Position numbers and translations under genes: made by a program. Below are positions 1-5,782 of a DNA stretch of 5,783 bases, one piece after another. A model generated the notes under the pieces. The model was not told where the DNA came from, did no database searches, and saw nothing but the letters and a program-made list of their open reading frames with translations. Each line of letters starts with the position of its first letter. Positions within the stretch are counted from its first letter, which is position 1. Origin of the DNA: Clostridia bacterium (GTDB taxonomy: Bacteria > Bacillota > Clostridia > Peptostreptococcales > Anaerovoracaceae); NCBI GenBank assembly GCA_024403005.1, contig JAKSSQ010000116.1, positions 1-5,783 of the forward strand. The letters run 5' to 3'.

Positions 1-1056
1 GGCCAGAACGATGTCGAAAACTACGTTTGTGTGGGTATGGCCGGGCACAACGCGAACGTCGTGGAAATTAATGATGTCGGGAATCTTCGCTGTAATTTCT
101 TTAAGCTGCTCGTTAACCTTATCTGTGAGGGGGTCACCGAGAAGCAGCGGATCCATGTGGCAGGTGAGCATAATGCCCATCTTCTTATAAACTTCCACTT
201 CGATGCGGTCGATATCGTCGTTGGTTTCCATAATGTCGCTGGAAGCGTCTACTTCCACGTGAACCGATGCAAACATGCTGGCGGGGCCGTAGTCGTGGAT
301 AATGAGGTCGTGGGTTCCCAGAACGCCGTCGAAAGCCATGATTTCCTTATGCAGTTCCTCTACGATTTCCGGGTCGGGAGCCTGGCCGATGATTGGGCTC
401 ACAGCTTCTGTCAGCAGTTCCCAGCCTGCCTTGATAATAAACAGGGCAACCAGGATGCCTACGGGGCCGTCCGGGTTGAACCCGCCGAGCTTTCCGACGA
501 TAGTGGAAAGCAGTACTGCGGATGTGGAAATTACGTCGTTTCTGCTGTCTGCAGCTGTTGCGAGCAGCGCTTCGGAGCTGATTTTCTTACCGATGGACAC
601 GTTAAAGCCTGTCTGCCACAGCTTGATTAAGATTGCTGCGGCGAGCACTACGATTGTAAGTATGGAAAAATCAACCGGTTCCGGGTGCAGCGTCTTTTCG
701 ATGGAGCTCTTAAACAGGGAAAGACCGATGGCTTCAACCATTACGGAAACTGCCAGCCCGGCCATGTATTCGGATCTTCCGTGGCCGTAGGGGTGGTCTT
801 TGTCCGCAGGTTTTCCTGCCAGCTTGAACCCGAGGAAAGTTATCAGAGACGATGCCGCGTCTGCCAGGTTGTTGATACCGTCTGCCAGGACTGCAATGCT
901 TCCGAAGATGAGCCCTGCGAGGATTTTAAATGTGCACAGGATGAGGTTGGAAACGATGCCTACCCCGCCTGCCAGCGTGCCGTACTTTTCGCGTACGGAA
1001 GGATCTCTGGTGTTGTCCGGATCCTTGATAAATAATTTAATAAGTAAGTTTTTCAT
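1..1056 (-). CDS. Cation diffusion facilitator (CDF) family metal transporter, 3' end outside window
   Basis: Membrane exporter of divalent metal cations, probably in exchange for protons (family knowledge). Translating the minus strand from ATG at 1056-1054 gives 352 residues with no stop, so the C-terminus lies beyond position 1; relatives are about 370-390 residues, so little is missing. Visible: a short cytoplasmic start, helices from about residue 27, the second-helix motif ending N62-x3-D66, the CDF loop signature HPYGHGR at 88-94 with E96, and D170-x3-D174 in the fifth helix. After the sixth helix (about 197-215) comes the cytoplasmic dimer domain with a HDYGP motif and a later GHTHTN segment. 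The putative site is Asn/Asp with no His, which hints at manganese or iron rather than zinc; that is inference. This ATG is the only reasonable start: a stop lies in frame at 1074-1072, and no other start codon follows for over 90 codons. No Shine-Dalgarno is visible. Divergent from the phosphate transporter gene. Confidence 0.93.
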   Translation of the reverse strand, partial: MKNLLIKLFIKDPDNTRDPSVREKYGTLAGGVGIVSNLILCTFKILAGLIFGSIAVLADGINNLADAASSLITFLGFKLAGKPADKDHPYGHGRSEYMAGLAVSVMVEAIGLSLFKSSIEKTLHPEPVDFSILTIVVLAAAILIKLWQTGFNVSIGKKISSEALLATAADSRNDVISTSAVLLSTIVGKLGGFNPDGPVGILVALFIIKAGWELLTEAVSPIIGQAPDPEIVEELHKEIMAFDGVLGTHDLIIHDYGPASMFASVHVEVDASSDIMETNDDIDRIEVEVYKKMGIMLTCHMDPLLLGDPLTDKVNEQLKEITAKIPDIINFHDVRVVPGHTHTNVVFDIVLA

Positions 1057-1063
1057 AAATAAT

Positions 1064-1091
1064 ATTATATATTAACTATGGAGTTGTTCAA
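1064..1091 (-). promoter_or_regulatory. Candidate promoter of the CDF gene
   Basis: On the minus strand there is TTGAAC (1091-1086; 4 of 6 matches to TTGACA), a 16-base spacer and a perfect TATAAT (1069-1064). The expected transcription start falls at about 1058-1056, on or next to the ATG at 1056, which would leave almost no 5' leader. The region is AT-rich, so a chance match is possible. An alternative CATAAT at 1110-1105 would leave a leader of about 40 bases, but it has no good -35 and there is no ribosome binding site in that leader. Confidence 0.5.
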
Positions 1092-1097
1092 TCCTTG

Positions 1098-1106
1098 TGC
1101 TATAAT
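1098..1106 (+). promoter_or_regulatory. Candidate extended -10 promoter of the Na/Pi cotransporter gene
   Basis: TGC followed directly by a perfect TATAAT (1101-1106) is a canonical extended -10 element, which can work without a good -35. The best -35 position (around 1077-1084) has only a weak match. Transcription would start near 1112-1114, giving a leader of roughly 87 bases before the ATG at 1200. Confidence 0.55.
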
Positions 1107-1150
1107 TATGCTTGTTAAAAAATGGGTAAAATGTAAGTAAAACATATGTA

Positions 1151-1170
1151 ATGCGCGCAGGGGCGCGTAT
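1151..1170 (+). repeat. GC-rich hairpin in the leader of the Na/Pi cotransporter gene
   Basis: An inverted repeat: 1151-1157 (ATGCGCG) pairs with 1164-1170 (CGCGTAT), 7 bp including one G-T pair, around the 6-base loop CAGGGG. It stands out in an otherwise AT-rich leader and ends 12 bases before the ribosome binding site (AAGGAG, 1183-1188). It has no T-run, so it is not a terminator. It could be an operator or an mRNA structure; the sequence does not decide. Confidence 0.4.
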
Positions 1171-1199
1171 AGCAAGGCAACTAAGGAGTTAAAAATCAA

Positions 1200-2855
1200 A
1201 TGGAACAAGCATATAGCATTTTCATGCTGTTAGGCGGTATCGGCCTCTTCCTCTTCGGTATCAGCTACATGGGTGCAGGTCTGGAACAGGCTGCAGGCGA
1301 TAACCTCCGTATATGGCTGGAAAAGCTTACAACAAAGCCACTTAAAGCAATGCTCGTAGGCGCAGGTGCAACAGCTCTCATTCAGAGCTCCGGCGCAACC
1401 ATGGTTATGGCAGTCGGCTTCGTAACAGCACAGTTAATGACTCTCCAGCAGGCGCTCTACATAATGCTGGGCGCATCCATCGGTACCACAATCACCGCGC
1501 AGATCATTGCGTTCAAGATAAACCCCTGGGCTCCGCTCATCCTCTTTATCGGTGTAGTGCTGACCCAATTCGTAAAGAAGAGAATGGTTAAGAAAGTCGG
1601 CGCCATCGTACTCGGCTTCGGCGTCCTCTTCGAAGGCATTACCCTTATGGGCGATGCTGTAAAGCAGATGGATCTGGGCGATTTCGTAGGAAACTTCCTG
1701 GAAAACGTTAATAATCCGCTGCTGGCCATCCTGTTCGGCTTTGCATTTACATTCATCATCCAGAGCTCCTCTGCTTCCGTAGGTATCCTGCAGGTACTGG
1801 TTTCCTCCGGCGCAGCATTCAGCCTCGGATCTCTCGTTTACATTATCATGGGCATGAACGTAGGCGCAGTTGCACCTCTGGTTATCTCTTCCCTTTCCGG
1901 CAACAGAGCTTCCAGAAGAGCTGCTTTCGCAGACGTGCTTGCAAGAGTATTAAGCGTAATCATATTCTGCATACTGCTGGCGCTGTTCCCGCCCATCATC
2001 ACAAAGATCGAATCCATGTCTCCCGGCGTTGTAAGCCGTCAGATTGCTAACTTCCACCTTCTGTTCAACCTGGTAGGCGCTATCGTGCTCTTCCCCTTCG
2101 TAGGCATAATCACAAAGGTCATGATGAAGATTATGCCCGATGCAGAAGAAGACGAATTCTACGCAAGAAAGCTGCTTTACTGCACAAACGATCTGTCCAA
2201 GAGCCCTTCCGTCATGATCGCACAGGCAAGAAAGGAAATCTTCCGTTTCGGCCGCATCTGCGGAGAAAATATGGATAAGTCCTTCGAATGCTTCTTCGAC
2301 ATGGACGAAGAAAAGGCAGAAGGAATTATCGAAAGAGAAAAGACGATCAACTTCCTCAACCATGAGCTCAATACATATCTGGTAAGCCTCTACGCTTACG
2401 AGCTTCCTGAAAGAGACATCGCAGCCATCGGTACTATGTTTAATGTGGTCAGCGACCTTGAACGTATCGCAGACCTTGCAGAAAACATCGCAGAATACAC
2501 CATTTCCGCTATTAACCAGCACGCTGCATTCTCTCCCGAAGGCATTGCAGATCTTAAGGAAATGACCGAACTGGTTCAGTACATGATGGATACATCCATG
2601 CGCACTTACGAAACTAACGACATGGTTCTGCTGGGTAAGGCAAGAGAAATCGAAGAAAGAGTCGACAGGATGGAAGAAGAAAAGACAGAAAACCACATCC
2701 AGAGACTCATGCGCGAAATCTGCGATCCCCGCGGAGGCGTTATCTACACAGACATGGTTTCCGATCTGGAACGTATTTCCGACCACGCCATGAATATCGC
2801 CGAAGGCATCCTCGGCATCAACGCTTCCATCGAAGCACTGGAAGTTAAAGTATAG
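1200..2855 (+). CDS. Na+/phosphate cotransporter family protein with C-terminal PhoU-like domain
   Basis: Membrane protein of the NptA/YjbB type (SLC34-related Na/Pi cotransporter), moving inorganic phosphate with Na+; bacterial members have been linked to uptake or to export of excess phosphate, and direction cannot be read from sequence. It is 551 residues, the usual length for the two-domain form. Residues 1 to about 312 hold some eight hydrophobic segments in two inverted halves, each with the family's QSS motif (Q62-S63-S64 and Q188-S189-S190). Residues from about 314 are hydrophilic, helical and acidic, and carry two copies of the PhoU metal-binding signature: SDLERIADLAEN at 418-429 and SDLERISDHAMN at 521-532. 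The start is set by AAGGAG at 1183-1188, 11 bases before the ATG. It is the only gene between its promoter and the terminator at 2910-2946, so probably monocistronic. No pst or phoU genes are in view. Confidence 0.93.
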   Translation: MEQAYSIFMLLGGIGLFLFGISYMGAGLEQAAGDNLRIWLEKLTTKPLKAMLVGAGATALIQSSGATMVMAVGFVTAQLMTLQQALYIMLGASIGTTITAQIIAFKINPWAPLILFIGVVLTQFVKKRMVKKVGAIVLGFGVLFEGITLMGDAVKQMDLGDFVGNFLENVNNPLLAILFGFAFTFIIQSSSASVGILQVLVSSGAAFSLGSLVYIIMGMNVGAVAPLVISSLSGNRASRRAAFADVLARVLSVIIFCILLALFPPIITKIESMSPGVVSRQIANFHLLFNLVGAIVLFPFVGIITKVMMKIMPDAEEDEFYARKLLYCTNDLSKSPSVMIAQARKEIFRFGRICGENMDKSFECFFDMDEEKAEGIIEREKTINFLNHELNTYLVSLYAYELPERDIAAIGTMFNVVSDLERIADLAENIAEYTISAINQHAAFSPEGIADLKEMTELVQYMMDTSMRTYETNDMVLLGKAREIEERVDRMEEEKTENHIQRLMREICDPRGGVIYTDMVSDLERISDHAMNIAEGILGINASIEALEVKV

Positions 2856-2860
2856 TGCAT

Positions 2861-2882
2861 ATATTCACGATCTTGTGAATAT
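2861..2882. repeat. Perfect 8-bp palindrome just after the Na/Pi cotransporter stop codon
   Basis: ATATTCAC (2861-2868) and GTGAATAT (2875-2882) are perfect inverted repeats around a 6-base loop, five bases after the TAG stop. Only a short TTT follows, so it would make a weak terminator. It may protect the mRNA 3' end or be a protein-binding site. It is separate from the strong terminator 28 bases further on. Confidence 0.45.
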
Positions 2883-2909
2883 TTTGCAAATTTAATGCAT
2901 AGATATTGG

Positions 2910-2946
2910 AGACCATTGTATCAAATGTATACAATGGTCTTTTTTT
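2910..2946 (+). terminator. Rho-independent terminator after the Na/Pi cotransporter gene
   Basis: A perfect 12-bp stem (2910-2921, AGACCATTGTAT, with 2929-2940) and a 7-base loop run directly into seven T residues (2940-2946). This isolates the phosphate transporter from the lyase operon. On the minus strand there is no T-run, so it works in one direction only. Confidence 0.95.
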
Positions 2947-2957
2947 AATTGTTTTTC

Positions 2958-2986
2958 TTGCAAGTCTTGTTTAATTGCGTTAGGAT
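2958..2986 (+). promoter_or_regulatory. Candidate promoter of the lyase operon
   Basis: TTGCAA (2958-2963; 4 of 6 to consensus), 17-base spacer, TAGGAT (2981-2986; 4 of 6). An overlapping GATAAT (2984-2989; 5 of 6) is a better -10 but its spacing to TTGCAA is 20 bases. A promoter must lie here because the strong terminator is just upstream; the exact boxes are uncertain. Confidence 0.4.
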
Positions 2987-2991
2987 AATTT

Positions 2992-3017
2992 TAGAGCCGG
3001 AAATCTGGCTGGCTCTA
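2992..3017 (+). promoter_or_regulatory. Structured leader of the lyase gene with two alternative hairpins
   Basis: Outer pairing: TAGAGCC (2992-2998) with GGCTCTA (3011-3017), 7 bp. Inner alternative: AGCCGG (2995-3000) with CTGGCT (3005-3010), 6 bp including one G-T pair and an AAAT loop. Both use 2995-2998, so they exclude each other. The element lies between the candidate promoter and the ribosome binding site. No T-run follows, and it is too small to match the S-box or T-box riboswitches expected for methionine genes. It could equally be a DNA operator. Confidence 0.4.
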
Positions 3018-3038
3018 CTACATATACCTATATACTTT

Positions 3039-3046
3039 AAGGAGGA
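3039..3046 (+). promoter_or_regulatory. Strong ribosome binding site that fixes the lyase start
   Basis: AAGGAGGA is a near-perfect anti-16S match, with GGAGG ending five bases before ATG 3051. It decides for this start over the in-frame TTG at 2949, which would add 34 hydrophobic residues foreign to the enzyme family and has no ribosome binding site. Confidence 0.9.
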
Positions 3047-3050
3047 ACAT

Positions 3051-4271
3051 ATGAGCCATATCGACTTCACAAAGACTGGTTTCGCTACAAAGGCTATTCA
3101 TGCCGGCGCTTATGACGACCAGCAGTATGGTGCTCTCGCTACACCTATTTTCCAGACATCTACATACACATTTGACAGCGTAGAAGAAGGCGGAGACGTT
3201 TTCGCAGGCAAGACAAACAAGTATGCTTACTGCAGACACGGCAACCCCACTGTTAAGTCCCTTGAAATTAAGCTTGCTGCTCTCGAAGGCGCAGAAGCTG
3301 CAGTTGCTACAGGTTCCGGTATGGGCGCTATCAGCTCCTGCCTTATCGGTCTTCTGAAGGCTGGCGACCACGTTGTTGCATCCGATTGCGTATACGGCTG
3401 CACAGACGTAGTTATGAGACAGATCCTCCCCACACTGGGAATCGAAACATCTCGTGTTAACACAACAGACCTGGCTGCAGTAGAAGCTGCAATCAAGCCC
3501 AATACAAAGATGGTTTACTTCGAAACAGTTGCTAACCCCGTAATGAGAGTTACAGACATCGAAGCAATCGCTGAAATCGCTCACAAGCACAACTGCATCG
3601 TAGTTGTAGACAATACATTCACACCCCCTCCAATCTGCACACCGCTCAAGCATGGTGCTGACTTCGTAGTTCACTCCATGACAAAGTACCTGAACGGCCA
3701 CGGCGACGTTGTTGCAGGCTGCGTATGCGGTCCCCAGGCAGACATCAAGACAATCACATCCAGAGCTGTTGGTAAGATGACAGGTTCCGAACTTACACCG
3801 TTCGCTGCATACCTGGTAATCAGAGGCCTCAAGACTCTCGACCTGAGAGTTAAGCAGCACTCTGAAAACGCTAAGAAGGTTGCTGAATACCTCGAAAAGC
3901 AGCCCTACATCAAGGCTGTTTACAACCCCTGCCTCGCTTCCAACGCTGCTGATAAGGCAAGAGCTGACAAGCAGTTCGAAGGCGGCCTGACAACAGGTAT
4001 GGTTACATTCGAAACAAAGGAATACAAGGGTATGTCCGACTTCGAAGTAGCTAAGAAGCTGGTTAACGGCCTGACAATCCCCGGAATCGGCGTATCCCTG
4101 GGCGATGCAGACTCCCTCATTCAGCACCCCGCAAGCATGACACATGCTAACGTACCCGAAGAAGGTCAGCTCGCAGCTGGTATCACAAAGGGTATGATCA
4201 GATTCTCCGTAGGTCTCGAATGCGCAGAAGACCTCATCGCAGACCTCGAACAGTCCGCAGCAAAGCTGTAA
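3051..4271 (+). CDS. PLP-dependent Cys/Met-metabolism enzyme, probably methionine gamma-lyase
   Basis: Cytosolic fold-type I PLP enzyme; methionine gamma-lyase (megL) splits methionine to methanethiol, 2-oxobutyrate and ammonia. The protein is 406 residues, normal for the family. Visible against my memory of the Pseudomonas and Fusobacterium enzymes: phosphate-binding Y60 and R62 (from the partner subunit), the glycine-rich SGMGA at 89-93, catalytic Y115, C117 in YGCT (the cysteine typical of methionine gamma-lyases), D187 contacting the PLP ring nitrogen, the Schiff-base lysine K212 in HSMTKYLNGHGD, SLGDADSL, QHPASMTH, and substrate-carboxylate R384 in RFSVGLE. Odd points: the Lys-Asp pair usual before MTG is Gly-Lys here, and the stretch after D187 reads NTFTPPP rather than NTFATPY. 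Cystathionine gamma-lyase, cystathionine beta-lyase or O-acetylhomoserine sulfhydrylase activity is therefore not excluded. First gene of a likely three-gene transcript. Every Lys I checked is AAG and every Glu GAA, which suggests high expression. Confidence 0.9.
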   Translation: MSHIDFTKTGFATKAIHAGAYDDQQYGALATPIFQTSTYTFDSVEEGGDVFAGKTNKYAYCRHGNPTVKSLEIKLAALEGAEAAVATGSGMGAISSCLIGLLKAGDHVVASDCVYGCTDVVMRQILPTLGIETSRVNTTDLAAVEAAIKPNTKMVYFETVANPVMRVTDIEAIAEIAHKHNCIVVVDNTFTPPPICTPLKHGADFVVHSMTKYLNGHGDVVAGCVCGPQADIKTITSRAVGKMTGSELTPFAAYLVIRGLKTLDLRVKQHSENAKKVAEYLEKQPYIKAVYNPCLASNAADKARADKQFEGGLTTGMVTFETKEYKGMSDFEVAKKLVNGLTIPGIGVSLGDADSLIQHPASMTHANVPEEGQLAAGITKGMIRFSVGLECAEDLIADLEQSAAKL

Positions 4272-4296
4272 TTTAAAGTTACAGGAGTAATTTAAA

Positions 4297-5199
4297 ATGA
4301 AACGCAATCTCAGAATTGCGCTTGTAGTAGCATTGGCACTGGCAGTTTCGACTGCCGGTGCCTTTGCCGCAGTTGTGAGCGCAAGCTTTAACAAAATCAA
4401 CATTACCGTTAACGGAACACCTGTAGCCGTAAGCGGTGAAAGCTTCGTAAGATCTACAGGAGACGTGCCTTACAGCATACTGTACAAGGGCACTACTTAT
4501 CTTCCTCTGGCTAAAGTCTGCGAATTCGTAGGCAAGGACGTAGCATGGGATGGTTCAACCAGAACCGTATCCATCTCCACACCCAAGGAAGCTCCCAAGG
4601 CTCCCGCAGCAAGCACTGCGGCTCCTTCTTCTCATCAGGACGCAAACCCCGACTGCACATTCGACAGTCTTACAATACAAGTTAACGGCCAGGTCTTCGC
4701 TGTTCCCGGCCAGCAGTACGACAGAGGCGGCAGCACCGTTCCCTACAGCCTTCTTTACAGAGGCACAACCTACCTGCCCCTGGCAGCAGTTTGCCAGCTG
4801 GTAGGAAAGGACATTGCCTGGGACGGCGCAACTTACACCGCAGCTGTTAAGGACAGAGCAGCTATCGCAAACTATTCCGGCTCCGGCGTACCCGATTTCG
4901 GCAAGCTCAGCGGCCTTTCCAGGGCAGATGAAAGCAACTCCGACAGCGAAATGGTCTACAACTACTACTGCTACACCGGTTCCGGCCGTGAAGCCAATGC
5001 GGACTCCGACATCCAGAAGTACGTTTCCTATCTGTTCGACGCAGGTTACACCTACCGCACGGCAGAATCTGCAGCCCTCTTCGGAGACCAGAACACCAAG
5101 CTTTACTGCTACGGCAGCGACACTACAGGCCAGCTGGTTGTAGTCGGATTGGTTCAGTATAAGGAATTAACAGAAGCGGTTATAAGCTATACTAAATAG
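4297..5199 (+). CDS. Secreted protein with two stalk (copper amine oxidase N-terminal-like) repeats
   Basis: Exported protein of 300 residues, function unknown. Residues 1-24 form a clear signal peptide (MKRN, hydrophobic core, AFA before a likely cut at 24/25), with no lipobox and no C-terminal anchor. Two stalk-domain repeats follow: 31-93 and 122-184, aligned without gaps at 35 identities in 63, both with VNG, VPYS, GTTYLPLA, VGKD and AWDG and one cysteine at the same place (C75, C166). A Pro/Ala/Ser-rich linker (about 95-118) joins them. Residues about 187-300 form a separate C-terminal domain starting near VPDFG, rich in Tyr, Ser and Asp, like the tail found on other Firmicute stalk proteins. 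Despite the domain name there is no sign of amine oxidase activity; these domains are usually linked to the cell envelope. AGGAG at 4283-4287, nine bases before the ATG, sets the start. It lies 25 bases after the lyase stop with no terminator between. Confidence 0.88.
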   Translation: MKRNLRIALVVALALAVSTAGAFAAVVSASFNKINITVNGTPVAVSGESFVRSTGDVPYSILYKGTTYLPLAKVCEFVGKDVAWDGSTRTVSISTPKEAPKAPAASTAAPSSHQDANPDCTFDSLTIQVNGQVFAVPGQQYDRGGSTVPYSLLYRGTTYLPLAAVCQLVGKDIAWDGATYTAAVKDRAAIANYSGSGVPDFGKLSGLSRADESNSDSEMVYNYYCYTGSGREANADSDIQKYVSYLFDAGYTYRTAESAALFGDQNTKLYCYGSDTTGQLVVVGLVQYKELTEAVISYTK

Positions 5200-5230
5200 C
5201 AGAACATAAACATATATAAGGAGTACAAAC

Positions 5231-5782
5231 ATGAAGTACGTATTAGCAACAATGGAAGATCTGCCCGCTATTAAGGCTCTGCTGGCAAGATACCACAAAG
5301 ACACAATTAAGCCCGAAGACATGCCCGGCGGCTTCGTAACAACAAAGCTGTCCGACGAACAGTTCGAAGACCTCATCGTAAACCAGAAGGGTATTACTCT
5401 GGCTAAGAACGACAAGGGCGAAGTTAAGGCTTTCGCTTTCCACGCTCCCTGGGATTACTGGATGCAGGTTCCCATCATGAAGAGAATGACAGAAGTTCTC
5501 CCCGACATGCCTTTCGACGGTATGGATCTGGACGTATCCAACACATATCAGTATGGCCCGGTATGCGTAGACGTAGATGTTAGAAATACAGGTGTTTTCG
5601 CAGAAATCTTCAAGGAAGCTCTCAAGCTCTACGAAGACAGATACCCCGTAATGGTTACATTCATCAACCAGATTAACCCCAGAAGCTATGCAGCCCACAC
5701 AAAGAAGGCCGGCATGACAGAAATCGGCAAGTTCGACTTCAACGACAACCACTACTGGATGATGGCAATCAAGACAAAGTAG
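5231..5782 (+). CDS. GNAT-family N-acetyltransferase
   Basis: Probable cytosolic acetyl-CoA-dependent acyltransferase of 183 residues, a normal length for a single GNAT domain; the acceptor is unknown. The N-terminus (KYVLATMEDLPAIKALL) is the usual first strand and helix of the fold. The core strand YGPVCVDVDV (108-117) leads into R118-N-T-G-V-F, a degenerate form of the acetyl-CoA phosphate-binding RxxGxG/A loop, then a helix. N149-P-R-S and HTKKAGM (156-162) followed by a final strand fit the end of a GNAT domain, where a neighbour of the N-x-x-S type usually contacts CoA. AAGGAG at 5218-5223, seven bases before the ATG, sets the start. It follows the stalk-protein gene by 31 bases with no terminator, so it is probably the third gene of the lyase transcript. 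The TAG stop is complete at 5780-5782. Lys is AAG in all but one case. The family call rests on motif pattern only. Confidence 0.75.
   Translation: MKYVLATMEDLPAIKALLARYHKDTIKPEDMPGGFVTTKLSDEQFEDLIVNQKGITLAKNDKGEVKAFAFHAPWDYWMQVPIMKRMTEVLPDMPFDGMDLDVSNTYQYGPVCVDVDVRNTGVFAEIFKEALKLYEDRYPVMVTFINQINPRSYAAHTKKAGMTEIGKFDFNDNHYWMMAIKTK

Noticed and set aside
31..1075. Several plus-strand open frames opposite the CDF gene (31-630, 302-790, 685-1035, 800-1075)
   Set aside because: The minus strand is open for the whole stretch and encodes a clear CDF protein; the plus-strand translations have no family features.
1950..2786. 278-codon minus-strand open frame opposite the PhoU-like domain
   Set aside because: It overlaps an unambiguous transporter-PhoU coding region, and its translation shows no recognisable family.
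2949..3050. 34-residue N-terminal extension of the lyase from a TTG start at 2949
   Set aside because: There is no ribosome binding site, the TTG sits next to the terminator T-run and ahead of the promoter boxes, and the residues do not match the family; ATG 3051 has AAGGAGGA in front.
2947..3050. SAM (S-box) or methionine T-box riboswitch before the lyase gene
   Set aside because: There are only about 100 bases including the promoter, and no terminator or conserved riboswitch core; only the small alternative hairpins are present.
3018..4403. 461-codon open frame on the minus strand opposite the lyase
   Set aside because: It is a shadow: the lyase has a full set of family motifs and a strong ribosome binding site, and its codon choice avoids reverse-strand stops. 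The antisense translation is cysteine-rich, low in recognisable motifs, and has no ribosome binding site.
4550..5143. Overlapping plus-strand frames inside the stalk-protein gene (4550-4804, 4814-5143)
   Set aside because: They are out-of-frame Pro/Thr/Ala-rich translations of a gene whose own frame has a signal peptide and two domain repeats.
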